From: Bradyrhizobium sp. BR 10289
Lineage (GTDB): Bacteria > Pseudomonadota > Alphaproteobacteria > Rhizobiales > Xanthobacteraceae
DNA length: 64,000 bases
Direction of reading: 5' to 3'
Assembly (NCBI RefSeq): GCF_019455385.1
Contig: NZ_JACOFR010000014.1
Span: forward strand, 1 to 64,000
Of the stretch, positions 32,662 to 41,212 are shown piece by piece; the first letter of the stretch is position 1; each line of letters begins with the position of its first letter. The notes beneath the pieces were generated by a model. The model saw only the letters and a program-made list of their open reading frames with translations. It was not told where the DNA came from and did not search any database. A program made the position numbers and the translations under genes.

Positions 32662-34740
32662 TTGCCCGCGCCCGGACATCACGAGCAAGCAGACCGGCCG
32701 CCCGGCCCGATCGGGCGGCTGCGGGCGCGTCTCGTCGGCGTGCTCCGCGCAGTGCCGATCCGCTGGCGCATCCTGTCGATCGCGGCGCTGAACTCCGCCG
32801 TGGTGATCGTGCTGGTGGCGATGATCTGGAACGGCTCACAGGTGCTGGGCTCGGCCTGGGACGACGTCCGCCAGGTGCGCGAATCCGACCGCATCCTGGC
32901 GCTGCTCGAAAGCGAGACCGGGCGGCTGCAGAACCTGATCCATCGCTACATCAACCAGCCGAGCCCGGACCTGTTCGCCGAGATCCTCCTGCTGCGCGAG
33001 GCGGTGCTGGGCACACTGAGCAACCGCGCCGCCAAGGACCCGATGCTATCAGGCTCGGTCGAGGAGCTCGAGCGCACCACCGACCGGTTCCTCAACGGCT
33101 TCGGCGAATTGCGCAGCGTGCAGGCGACCATCGCCAGAACCTATGAGGACCAGGTGCAGGGCCCGGCGCGGGACATGGCCGGCCTCTACTCGATCATCGA
33201 AGGTGCCACCGGACATCGCGATGCGCTGATCTGGCCCTCGCTCGGCAAGTCGCGCGAGGCCTTTACGGCGATGCTGGTCGCGGCCAACTCGTACTATCTG
33301 TCGCTGTCGGCGAACGCCGCCGACGATGCCCGCCGCAACACCGAGACGATCGAGAAGACCATTCCCGTGATGATCGATCTCGCCGACAACGACCTCCAGA
33401 AGATGGCGCTGCAGCGGCTCGCGGCCCGCACCATGGCGCTGCGCGAGGGCTTTGCAAAGCTCTCGGAGCAACTGACGAGCCGCACCGAATTGCTGCGCAA
33501 CACCATCGACGCCAGCCAGGCCGAAGCCATCGGCGCCATCGACGACCTCTCGACCAAGATGCGCCAGCGCGAGCAGAAGGCGCAGGAGACGTTCGACCGC
33601 ACTTTGGCGGACATCTCGCGGCGCGTGCTATCGATCGCGGTGATCTTCCTCGGCATCATCCTCACCGCCGGCGTGCTGATCGCGCTCTCGATCCGGCTGC
33701 CCTTGCAGCAGATCATGACCGCGATGCGCGCGATCGCACTCGGCGATCTCGGCCGCGAGGTGCAGGGCACCAAGGCCCGCGACGAGGTCGGCGCCATGGC
33801 GCGCGCGGTGGAAGTGTTCCGCGAGAACGCGATTGCGAAGCGCCAGACCGAGGACGAGCTGCGCGCCGCCAAGGAGAAGGCCGAGAGCGCACTGCTGGAG
33901 CTCAACACCGCGCAGCAGAATCTGATCGACGCCGAGCGGCTGGCCGCGCTCGGCGGCCTCGTCGCCGGTGTCGCCCACGAGGTCAACAACCCGATCGGCA
34001 TCAGCCTCACCGTTGCTTCGAGTTTTGCCCGGCGCAGCGAGATCTTCGAGGCCCAGCTCAAGGGCGACGGGGGCTTGCGCCGCTCGCAGCTGGAGGAGTT
34101 CGTGCAGTCCTCGCGCGATGCCTCGCAGCAGCTGGTCGCCAACCTCACCCGCGCCGGCGAGCTGATCCAGTCGTTCAAGCAGGTCGCGGTCGACCGCTCC
34201 CATGCCGAGCGGCGGCAGTTCTCGCTCAGCGAAGCCACCGACCAGATCATCGCGAGCCTCCGGCCCGTGCTGAAGCGCTCGCCGATCACGCTCGAGGTCG
34301 ACGTGCCCGAGGGGCTGCTGCTGGACGGCTATCCCGGCTCCTATGGCCAGATCCTGACCAATCTGTTCCTCAACGCCGCCAACCACGCCTTCGCCGACGG
34401 CCGCGCCGGCACCATCACGATCGCCGCCAAGCCGCGCGGGGCCGATGACATCGAGATCATCTTCACCGACGACGGGGCCGGCATGACCCCGGACGTGCAG
34501 CGCCAGGCCTTTGACCCGTTCTTTACCACAAGGCGCAATGAAGGTGGCACGGGACTGGGCTTGCATATCGTCTATAACCTTGTCACCCAGCAGCTGGGCG
34601 GCCGGATGATGCTGGAATCCAAGCTGGGACAAGGCACCACTTTTCGCATTATCATGCCGCGGGTCGCCAAGGGCGGCGCGCCAAGCACAGAGACTGACGG
34701 GACTTCTCAATGGCCGAACAGGACGATGTCCTCCACCTGA
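32662..34740 (+). CDS. Membrane sensor histidine kinase
   Basis: A 692-residue sensor kinase. An N-terminal helix (about 40-60) and a second one (about 325-350) bound a periplasmic all-helical region of roughly 260 residues. A HAMP segment follows (LPLQQIMTAMRAIALGDLG), then a coiled linker, the H-box with His439 (AGVAHEVNNP), and the ATP lobe with N-box NLFLNAANHAF and G-boxes DDGAGM and GGTGLGL. The start is TTG 32662 with GTGAGG just upstream, 6 bp after the TRAP protein stop. The last 31 bp overlap the next gene. Likely senses the TRAP-type binding protein. Confidence 0.88.
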   Translation: MPAPGHHEQADRPPGPIGRLRARLVGVLRAVPIRWRILSIAALNSAVVIVLVAMIWNGSQVLGSAWDDVRQVRESDRILALLESETGRLQNLIHRYINQPSPDLFAEILLLREAVLGTLSNRAAKDPMLSGSVEELERTTDRFLNGFGELRSVQATIARTYEDQVQGPARDMAGLYSIIEGATGHRDALIWPSLGKSREAFTAMLVAANSYYLSLSANAADDARRNTETIEKTIPVMIDLADNDLQKMALQRLAARTMALREGFAKLSEQLTSRTELLRNTIDASQAEAIGAIDDLSTKMRQREQKAQETFDRTLADISRRVLSIAVIFLGIILTAGVLIALSIRLPLQQIMTAMRAIALGDLGREVQGTKARDEVGAMARAVEVFRENAIAKRQTEDELRAAKEKAESALLELNTAQQNLIDAERLAALGGLVAGVAHEVNNPIGISLTVASSFARRSEIFEAQLKGDGGLRRSQLEEFVQSSRDASQQLVANLTRAGELIQSFKQVAVDRSHAERRQFSLSEATDQIIASLRPVLKRSPITLEVDVPEGLLLDGYPGSYGQILTNLFLNAANHAFADGRAGTITIAAKPRGADDIEIIFTDDGAGMTPDVQRQAFDPFFTTRRNEGGTGLGLHIVYNLVTQQLGGRMMLESKLGQGTTFRIIMPRVAKGGAPSTETDGTSQWPNRTMSST

Positions 34741-36455
34741 TCGACGACACCGGTACCGCGTCGGAGGAAACGGACACCAGGAAATGGAAGATCGCCGTCA
34801 TCGACGACGATCCGGCCGTGCATGACGGCACGCGCTTTGCGCTGTCCGACTACAGCCTGAACGGCCAGAGCCTGGAGATCCTGTCCGCCCATTCCGCGGC
34901 GGAAGGCCGTAGGCTGATGGCGGCGCACAACGACATCGCCGCGGTGCTGCTCGACGTCATCATGGAGACCGACGTCGCCGGCCTCGAGCTGGTCGAATAC
35001 ATCCGCAACGAGCTCAAGAACGAGACCGTGCGCATCATCCTGCGCACCGGCCAGCCCGGCCAGGCGCCGGAACGGCGCGTGATCGTGCAGTACGATATCA
35101 ACGACTACAAGGCCAAGACCGAGCTCACCGCCGACAAGCTGTTCACCTCGCTGACCGCGGCGCTGCGCTCCTACCAGCAGCTCGAGCGCATGGTGCAGAC
35201 CCGGCGCGGCCTCGAGATCATCATCGATGCCGCCTCGACGCTGTACGACTTCAAGTCGATGCAGCGGCTCGCCGAGGGCGTGCTGACCCAGCTCGCCTCG
35301 CTGCTCAACGCCGATTGCGCCGGCATCCTGGTTTTGCGCGACAATGGCGGGGTCGATCCCGAGCTTTCAGTGCTCGCGGGAAGCGGCTGCTACAGCCGCT
35401 TCATCGGCACCACCTCGTCCAAGGCGCTCGATCCCGATCTGCGCGCGATGGTGGAGGCCGCCTTCCAGGGCCGCAAGAACGAATTCGCCGACCATCGCAG
35501 CGTGATCTATCTGCGCACCGGCTCGGGGCGCGAGGTCGTGGTGCTGCTGCAGGCCGAGCGCGAATTGTCCGAGACCGACCGCTCGCTGGTCGAGATCTTC
35601 TCGAGCCGGCTCTCGATCGCGTTCGACAACGTCATCCTCTACCAGCAGCTCCAGGCCGCCAACACCCAGCTGGAAGACCGCGTCGCCCAGCGCACCCGCG
35701 CGCTGATGCAGGCCAATCGCCGCCTCTCCGCGCAATGGCTGCGGCTGCAGCGCGCCAACGGCTTCAAGAACGAGATTCTCGGCACCGTCGCGCATGACCT
35801 GAAAAATCCGCTCGGCGTCATCCTCGGCCGCACCGAGATGCTGAAAGAGCTGATCTCGACCGGCGCCTCCGCAAGCGGCGTGGTCTCCCAGGTCGATCAC
35901 ATCCGCGACGCCACCAAGCGCCTGACCACGATGGTCGACCACCTGATCTCGGACGCCATGGCCGATGCCTTCGACATCACCATCCGCCGCGAGCCGGTCG
36001 ATGTCGCCGCGCTGGTGAAGGAGGTCGCCGACGCCAACCAGCCGCTCGCCGTCAACAAGCAGCAGACCATCAGCCTCACCGCGCCAGCCAACATCGTTAC
36101 CATGTGCGACACCGACCGCATCCGCGAGGCGATCGACAATCTCATCAGCAACGCCATCAAATACTCGCCGATCGGCGGCAAGATCGGCGTCGCCGTCAGC
36201 CATGAGGGCAGTGATACCATCGTTCGCGTCACTGACGAGGGCGCCGGCCTGTCGCCGGAGGATCTCGGTCGCCTGTTCGGCCGGTTCCAGCGGCTCTCGG
36301 CCAAACCGACCGCCGGCGAGAGCTCGACGGGGCTTGGGTTGTCCATCGTCAAGCGTATTGTCGATATGCATGGCGGCGAGGTGACGGCGGACAGCGACGG
36401 CCCCGGCAAAGGCTCGACCTTCACCATCACCCTCCCCGCGACCGAATTGCCGTGA
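34710..36455 (+). CDS. Hybrid receiver-DUF3369-histidine kinase
   Basis: A 581-residue soluble signalling protein. Residues about 27-150 form a CheY-like receiver (IAVIDDDPAVHDG, phospho-acceptor Asp82 in VLLDVIMETD); about 175-335 match the DUF3369 linker domain often found after such receivers; a coiled segment is followed by a HisKA domain with His362 (TVAHDLKNPLG) and an HATPase lobe with N-box DNLISNAIKY, DEGAGLS and STGLGLSIVKRI. With a receiver first and a kinase last, it can relay phosphate from the upstream membrane kinase. It overlaps that gene by 31 bp, indicating translational coupling. Confidence 0.88.
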   Translation: MAEQDDVLHLIDDTGTASEETDTRKWKIAVIDDDPAVHDGTRFALSDYSLNGQSLEILSAHSAAEGRRLMAAHNDIAAVLLDVIMETDVAGLELVEYIRNELKNETVRIILRTGQPGQAPERRVIVQYDINDYKAKTELTADKLFTSLTAALRSYQQLERMVQTRRGLEIIIDAASTLYDFKSMQRLAEGVLTQLASLLNADCAGILVLRDNGGVDPELSVLAGSGCYSRFIGTTSSKALDPDLRAMVEAAFQGRKNEFADHRSVIYLRTGSGREVVVLLQAERELSETDRSLVEIFSSRLSIAFDNVILYQQLQAANTQLEDRVAQRTRALMQANRRLSAQWLRLQRANGFKNEILGTVAHDLKNPLGVILGRTEMLKELISTGASASGVVSQVDHIRDATKRLTTMVDHLISDAMADAFDITIRREPVDVAALVKEVADANQPLAVNKQQTISLTAPANIVTMCDTDRIREAIDNLISNAIKYSPIGGKIGVAVSHEGSDTIVRVTDEGAGLSPEDLGRLFGRFQRLSAKPTAGESSTGLGLSIVKRIVDMHGGEVTADSDGPGKGSTFTITLPATELP

Positions 36456-36464
36456 TGTAGAGAC

Positions 36465-37202
36465 ATGACCCAAAGCCAGCACATCATGATCGTCGATGAC
36501 GAGGCCCCGGCCCGGGAGATGGTCGGCGATTACCTCAAGATGCACGGCTTCACCGTGACGCTGTGCGACGGCGGCAAAAGCTTGCGCGCCGCGATCGACG
36601 GCGGCATGCCCGATCTCGTCGTGCTCGACCTCAACATGCCCGAGGAAGACGGCCTCTCGATCATCCGCGACCTCAAGAGCCGCATCAACGTCCCCGTCAT
36701 CATGCTGACGGCGACCGCAAGCCCGATCGACCGCGTCGTCGGCCTCGAGCTCGGCGCCGACGATTACGTCGCAAAACCCTGCGAGCTGCGCGAACTGATG
36801 GCACGGATTCGCTCGGTGCTGCGCCGGAGCGCGCCGGCCAAGGCCGCGGCGCCGGAGACCGCGGCTGCGAAATCGGACAAGGAGCAACTGGTACGCTTCG
36901 GGACAAAGTGGCTCGACCTCGAAGCCCAGGCCTTGCGCGACGACGAGGGCAACGAGCATCCGCTGACCGCATCGGAGTTCGGGCTCTTGAAAGTGTTCGC
37001 GGCCAATCCGAAGCGCGTGCTGTCGCGCGAGCGCCTGCTGGAGCTCGCCAACGCGCGCGATGCCGAAGCCTTCGACCGCGCGGTCGACCTGCGCATCATG
37101 CGCATCCGCCGCAAGATCGAGCCCGATCCGGCAAAACCCGCCGTGATCCGCACCATCCGCGGCGGCGGCTATCTGTTCTCGCCACAGGGCGAGAAAGCAT
37201 AA
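36465..37202 (+). CDS. OmpR-family response regulator
   Basis: A 245-residue DNA-binding regulator, 9 bp after the hybrid kinase. The receiver has the acidic pocket IVDDEAP, phospho-acceptor Asp55 (VVLDLNMPEEDG), the switch Thr in MLTATAS and Lys in YVAKPCELREL. An alanine-rich linker leads to a winged-helix output domain (LTASEFGLLKVFAANPKRVL, RIRRKIEPDPAKP, IRTIRGGGYLF). It is the output of the TRAP binding protein/kinase/hybrid set. Targets are not apparent; the adjacent ECF sigma gene is a candidate. Confidence 0.92.
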   Translation: MTQSQHIMIVDDEAPAREMVGDYLKMHGFTVTLCDGGKSLRAAIDGGMPDLVVLDLNMPEEDGLSIIRDLKSRINVPVIMLTATASPIDRVVGLELGADDYVAKPCELRELMARIRSVLRRSAPAKAAAPETAAAKSDKEQLVRFGTKWLDLEAQALRDDEGNEHPLTASEFGLLKVFAANPKRVLSRERLLELANARDAEAFDRAVDLRIMRIRRKIEPDPAKPAVIRTIRGGGYLFSPQGEKA

Positions 37203-37321
37203 GGCGCCGCGGAGGTGCGGTTGCGCACGCAACGCAAGCCCCGGGAACTCGTTCCTCCTAAGCCAAATCAGCAGTCCTGTATTTTCCGTGCATTGAAATT
37301 CCACGGCTTTTTGCCCCGAAT

Positions 37322-37400
37322 GTTTCGTCGCGCTAACCCGGACGAAACAATTTGACGGCGCACGAAACCATTTTCCCCTTTTCGTGCAGACGTCCCGAAA
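37322..37400 (+). promoter_or_regulatory. Iterated CGAAAC motifs in the ECF sigma leader
   Basis: GTTTCGTC (37322-37329) and GACGAAAC (37341-37348) form a perfect inverted pair; further direct CGAAAC copies lie at 37363-37368 and 37395-37400. The whole set is within 150 bp of the sigma factor start. It could hold an autoregulated promoter or an activator array. Confidence 0.35.
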
Positions 37401-37468
37401 CGTTGGCTGATTAACACTTCGCTCCAAGGAAACGCCGCTCGGTTGCGGCGCACCGGGGAGCTAGGTCA

Positions 37469-38080
37469 ATGCAGAACGTCATCGCCATCAACGCCCAGGC
37501 CAGCCAGAGCATCGTCGCCGCTCAGGCGACTTCGGACGATATGCTTCTTGAAAGCATTGCCGACGGCAACCGGACGTCGATGCACATCCTCTATTGCCGG
37601 CACAATGTGCGGGTCTACCGCTTCATCCTGCGCATCGTGCGCGACGCCACCACGGCGGAAGACCTGGTCAGCCAGGTGTTCCTCGACGTCTGGCGGACCG
37701 CCGGCCAGTTCCAGGGCCGCTCGCAGGTGTCGACCTGGCTGCTGTCGATCGCCCGCTTCAAGGCGCTGACGGCGATGCGTCAGCGTCGCTTCGAGGACAT
37801 CGACCAGGAAGACGTGCGCCAGATCCCCGACGATTGCGACACGCCGGAAACCTCGCTCGATCGCAGCGACACCAGCGCAATCCTGCGCGCCTGCGTCGCA
37901 AAGCTGTCGCCCGCACATCGCGAGATCATCAACCTCGTCTACTACCATGAGAAGTCGGTGGAAGAGGTCGGTCAGATCATCGGCATCCCCCAGAGCACGG
38001 TGAAGACCCGGATGTTCTACGCCCGCAAGCAGCTCGCCGAATTGCTTAAGGGCGCAGGCGTCGAGCGCTTCGCCGCCTGA
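37469..38080 (+). CDS. ECF-type RNA polymerase sigma factor
   Basis: A 203-residue sigma70-family protein. Region 2 spans LYCRHNVRVYRFILRIVRDA to LVSQVFLDVWRTAGQFQGRS, followed by STWLLSIARFKAL; region 4 is AHREIINLVYYHEKSVEEVG with the recognition helix IPQSTVKTRMFYARKQLAE. The 37-residue N-terminal extension is longer than usual. No anti-sigma factor gene adjoins it, so control may be transcriptional through the CGAAAC array upstream or by the neighbouring two-component system. GGGGAG is visible 5' of the ATG. Confidence 0.9.
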   Translation: MQNVIAINAQASQSIVAAQATSDDMLLESIADGNRTSMHILYCRHNVRVYRFILRIVRDATTAEDLVSQVFLDVWRTAGQFQGRSQVSTWLLSIARFKALTAMRQRRFEDIDQEDVRQIPDDCDTPETSLDRSDTSAILRACVAKLSPAHREIINLVYYHEKSVEEVGQIIGIPQSTVKTRMFYARKQLAELLKGAGVERFAA

Positions 38081-38204
38081 AGCCAAGATATTTCAATGGG
38101 ATAGGACCTTTGGTTTGGCCCTGTCCTGGACACGGAAGCGTTACCACCGACGAAACAATTGAAACAAACGACAACATCAGGCGGAAAAACTTCACCCCTA
38201 TAAA

Positions 38205-38282
38205 GCTCACATACGGTTTTCGTTAAACCTCCCAAGACCTCCAGCGACCCGGACGATGCCCCCGTCCGGGTCGTTTTTATTT
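38205..38282 (+). ncRNA. Candidate small RNA or sigma-factor 3' UTR with CCTCC motifs
   Basis: Between a TATAAA box (38199-38204) and a strong intrinsic terminator lies a short AU-rich stretch with two single-stranded-looking C-rich motifs, ACCTCCC (near 38226) and ACCTCC (near 38238). Such anti-Shine-Dalgarno loops are typical of rhizobial trans-acting sRNAs. No good -35 box is seen, so it may instead be processed from the sigma factor mRNA. Confidence 0.3.
38246..38282 (+). terminator. Intrinsic terminator after the ECF sigma gene
   Basis: A 9-bp perfect stem GACCCGGAC (38246-38254) and GTCCGGGTC (38264-38272) with a 9-nt loop is followed by GTTTTTATTTT. This is the clearest rho-independent terminator in the window. 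Confidence 0.85.
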
Positions 38283-38329
38283 TGGGCGATGGTGAAGCTG
38301 GCATTGTGATCCCCACTGCTTCCTCCATC

Positions 38330-38413
38330 GTCATGGCCGGGCTTGTCCCGGCCATCCACGCCTTCCCGCACGGCACAAAGAACGTGGATGCCCGGGACAA
38401 GCCCGGGCATGAC
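38330..38413. repeat. REP-like palindrome, family 5
   Basis: An 84-bp element with arms GTCATGGCCGGGCTTGTCCC and GGGACAAGCCCGGGCATGAC. Nearly identical copies lie at 40918-41001 and 52004-52087. Confidence 0.85.
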
Positions 38414-38513
38414 GACCTAACGAGAGCGTCCCCGTCACGAGCGCGTGACAGCGCGTAACGATCTCCCCTCCACGCGCGAACTGCCCTCGTGACCTCCCTC
38501 GCGAGTGCCCCCG

Positions 38514-39212
38514 ATGCTCGAGCTTCTGTTCGCCGTCCTTGCCGGTGTCCTCACCATCGCCGCGCCGTGCACGCTGCCGATGTTGCCGATCCTGCTCGGC
38601 GCCTCGATCGGCCACACGTCACAGCTGCGGCCTGCAATGATCGCGCTTGGCTTCGTCGTTTCGTTCTCGGCCGTGGCGCTGCTGCTCGGCGCGCTGACGC
38701 GGCTGTTCGATTTCGATCCGAACGTGCTGCGCGAGGCCGCGTCGGTCCTGCTGCTCGGCTTCGGCCTGTTGATGCTGTGGCCGACGCCGTTCGAATGGCT
38801 GTCGCTCCTGCTCAATGGCTGGCTGGAGCTCGGCAATTCCAGCGCCACGCAGCGCGAAGGCGCGCTCGGCGGGCTCTTGCTCGGCACCACGCTCGGCCTG
38901 GTCTGGACGCCCTGCGCCGGCCCCGTGCTCGGCTCGATCCTGACGCTGGTCGCGACACAGAAAAACCTAGCCTGGGCCAGCGTGCTGCTGATCGCCTACG
39001 CCATCGGCGCCGCGATCCCGATGCTGGGAATCGCCTATGGCGGACAGGCCGCGACCACGCGCGTGCGCAGCCTCGCCCGGATCTCGCCGCGGCTGCAGCA
39101 GGGGTTTGGTGTCGTCGTGATCGCCTTCGCGGTCGCCGCCTATTTCCAATACGACACGCTGCTCGTGGCGTGGCTCACCGGCTTCTACCCCACCGGCCAG
39201 ATCGGCCTGTGA
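38514..39212 (+). CDS. CcdA/DsbD-like thiol-disulfide transmembrane protein
   Basis: A 232-residue inner-membrane protein with about six helices and the two conserved redox cysteines in TIAAPCTLPMLP and LVWTPCAGPVLG. It moves reducing equivalents across the membrane to periplasmic thioredoxin-like partners. The thioredoxin-like gene follows after 32 bp, so the pair resembles a split DipZ or SoxV/SoxW unit. GTG 38505 is an alternative start. Confidence 0.85.
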   Translation: MLELLFAVLAGVLTIAAPCTLPMLPILLGASIGHTSQLRPAMIALGFVVSFSAVALLLGALTRLFDFDPNVLREAASVLLLGFGLLMLWPTPFEWLSLLLNGWLELGNSSATQREGALGGLLLGTTLGLVWTPCAGPVLGSILTLVATQKNLAWASVLLIAYAIGAAIPMLGIAYGGQAATTRVRSLARISPRLQQGFGVVVIAFAVAAYFQYDTLLVAWLTGFYPTGQIGL

Positions 39213-39244
39213 TCACCCTCGCATCTCAACCGGAGGACTCGCCC

Positions 39245-39832
39245 ATGACCGTCAAGCTGCTCGCCGTTTCCGCCGCATTGATCGGCATCGCCGTCACAGG
39301 TGCCGTCATCCCCGGCCTCTGCGATGAGGCCGTGCGGGCGACGCCCGTCGCCACCGCGCCCGCGACGCCGATCCAGGTCGCAGCCGCAAGCCAGCAGACC
39401 GCGCCCGACTTCGCCGGCATCAGCAACTGGTTCAACTCGAAGCCGCTGAGCATCGCCGACCTCCGCGGCAAGGTCGTGCTGGTCGATTTTTGGACCTATG
39501 GCTGCGTCAACTGCGTCAACACGCTGCCGCACGTCACCGACCTCTATGCAAAGTACAAGGACAAGGGCCTCGTCGTGGTCGGCGTGCATACGCCGGAATT
39601 CCCGTTCGAGCGCTCCGCCTCGAACGTGCAGGCCGCACTGAAGCGCCACGGCATCACCTATCCGGTGGCGCAGGACAACGATTCCAAGACCTGGGATGCC
39701 TACAGCAACCAGTATTGGCCGGCGCAATACATCATCGACCAGAACGGCAAGATCGTGTTCCAGCACGAGGGCGAAGGCCGTTACGACGAGATCGACCGCA
39801 CCGTGGCCAAGCTGCTGAACGCCAGCAGCTGA
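39245..39832 (+). CDS. Periplasmic thioredoxin-like protein (TlpA/DipZ type)
   Basis: A 195-residue protein with an N-terminal hydrophobic signal/anchor (LLAVSAALIGIAVTGAVI) and a thioredoxin domain from about residue 50. The active site is CVNC in FWTYGCVNCVNTLPH, the variant found in DipZ-associated domains; VVVGVHTPEFPFE and the cis-Pro region QYWPAQYIID follow. Preceded by GGAGGA. Its likely electron donor is the CcdA-like protein encoded just upstream. Possible clients include cytochrome c apoproteins or SoxY; the sox cluster is 14 kb away. Confidence 0.88.
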   Translation: MTVKLLAVSAALIGIAVTGAVIPGLCDEAVRATPVATAPATPIQVAAASQQTAPDFAGISNWFNSKPLSIADLRGKVVLVDFWTYGCVNCVNTLPHVTDLYAKYKDKGLVVVGVHTPEFPFERSASNVQAALKRHGITYPVAQDNDSKTWDAYSNQYWPAQYIIDQNGKIVFQHEGEGRYDEIDRTVAKLLNASS

Positions 39833-39928
39833 TGCCGCGCGGGCGGCAGGCTCGAGGTGACGCCGTTGTTGCTTGACTCCACGGACCCGTCCGTGGAGTT
39901 TCGCGCGCGACGCAAACAGCCGCCCGCA

Positions 39929-40903
39929 ATGGACGACGCCAAAACCAGCACCGACATCCGCCTTCGTGAAGGCGCCTCGATCGCGCCGCGGCTGGTCATG
40001 TCCGCCTTCGCGGCGGCGGTCGCGCTGTGCTTCACGCCCGGCCTGTTCACGCATGACACGCTGGAGATCATCATCTCCGTCGTCGCGCTGCTGGTCGGCG
40101 CGGGGTTCGTCGTCGGCATCATGATGGCGACGGCGGTGGTGTGGATCATCACGCCGGACGAGATCCTGATCGGGCACCAGCGTCCGTTCGGGAAGCTAAA
40201 GACGCGGATCGTTGCGAAAGACGAGATCGCGGCATTACAGGTTCCCGGCAGCAAGCGGGTGAAGGCGCGCTTTCAACTTGTCTTTACGCTTGTCTCAGGG
40301 GAGCGGCTGACCTCGCCGCCGATCTCCGACGTCACCCATGTGCGCGACACCGTGGCGCGGATCGCCACGGCATTCGACGTCCCCAATGTCGAGGAGCCCG
40401 TCAATCCGCTGGATGCGAGCAATCCCGAGATGCGTCTCGGCGAGCCGCTCGAGGCGTTCTCGCAGCGGGACATCCGGATCGTCGCGCTGATCGCTGTCGC
40501 CTTGTCGGCCGTCCCATACGCCTACAAGCTCTGGCGCGGATGGCCGCCCAGCCATGTCGACATCCTGCTGCTGCCGCTCGGCGCGCTCGCGGCCTTTGCC
40601 GTCCATCGATACGCCAACCTCGTCACCGGCGCGTTCTGGATCATCCGCGAGGGCGATATCCGCGTCGAGCGCCTGCGGGGCAATGGCGAGCCGCGCGCCG
40701 ACCATATCAGGGGGCACGAGGTGAAGACCATCACCGTCGACCGCCGCGGCCGGTCCGAGGACGAGCACTGCATCGTCACGATCAGAACGCACGCGGGAAA
40801 GCGGTTTCGCAGTCCCCGGATCGGCTCGCGGGGCGAGGCCCGCGCCGTGGCGACGGAGATCGTGCGGCGGCTCGGAGTCGCGGCGGAGAGCAATAAGATT
40901 TAG
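39929..40903 (+). CDS. Membrane protein with duplicated two-helix/PH-like unit
   Basis: A 324-residue protein of unknown function. Two similar halves can be seen: each has a pair of hydrophobic segments (LVMSAFAAAVALCF with VALLVGAGFVVGIMM; IVALIAVALSAVPYA with ILLLPLGALAAFAV) followed by a beta-rich stretch resembling bacterial PH domains (TPDEILIGHQRPFGKLKTR; IREGDIRVERLRGN). The internal duplication is my reading, not a computed result. The start is uncertain: ATG 39929 lacks a clear ribosome site, and GTG 39857 would add 24 residues. Confidence 0.6.
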   Translation: MDDAKTSTDIRLREGASIAPRLVMSAFAAAVALCFTPGLFTHDTLEIIISVVALLVGAGFVVGIMMATAVVWIITPDEILIGHQRPFGKLKTRIVAKDEIAALQVPGSKRVKARFQLVFTLVSGERLTSPPISDVTHVRDTVARIATAFDVPNVEEPVNPLDASNPEMRLGEPLEAFSQRDIRIVALIAVALSAVPYAYKLWRGWPPSHVDILLLPLGALAAFAVHRYANLVTGAFWIIREGDIRVERLRGNGEPRADHIRGHEVKTITVDRRGRSEDEHCIVTIRTHAGKRFRSPRIGSRGEARAVATEIVRRLGVAAESNKI

Positions 40904-41212
40904 CGCGGACCATTTCCGTCATGGCCGGGCTTGTCCCGGCCATCCATGCCTTATCACGCCGTACCAAGAACGTGGATGCCCGGGACAAGCCCGGGCATGA
41001 CGGCATCAATTTCCACCGTCCCACCTGGGGAGAATGTCTCCGACGCAGCTTTTCGCGCCATCCCCTGTTTGTGGCATTGCGGCGGGCTCGTCAAAAAACC
41101 ATAGGTATTCTCGTGACATATCAGCGCCGCGCGCCATCAACTTGCCATGAACATGCCCCTGAGATTTGATGGTTCCGAATGATTTGCGCTGTGGCAGCGG
41201 GGAGAGCTTGAA
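40904..41212. other. Intergenic region with a REP element and L,D-transpeptidase leader
   Basis: Apart from the family 5 REP at 40918-41001, the 309 bp contain no supported gene. The last 100 bp are AT-richer and presumably carry the transpeptidase promoter. Confidence 0.5.
40918..41001. repeat. REP-like palindrome, family 5
   Basis: Second copy of the element at 38330-38413; arms are the same, and the loop region differs (CATGCCTTATCACGCCG). Confidence 0.85.

Larger units (their letters stand above)
38081..38513. other. Intergenic region with a candidate sRNA, terminator and REP element
   Basis: The 433 bp hold another GACGAAACAATT motif at about 38150-38160, an AT-rich TATAAA box at 38199, an intrinsic terminator at 38246-38282 and a REP element at 38330-38413. 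No protein-coding frame is convincing. Confidence 0.6.

Noticed and set aside
35367..37427. 686-codon minus-strand frame over the hybrid kinase and response regulator
   Set aside because: Antisense shadow; the plus-strand proteins have complete catalytic motifs throughout.
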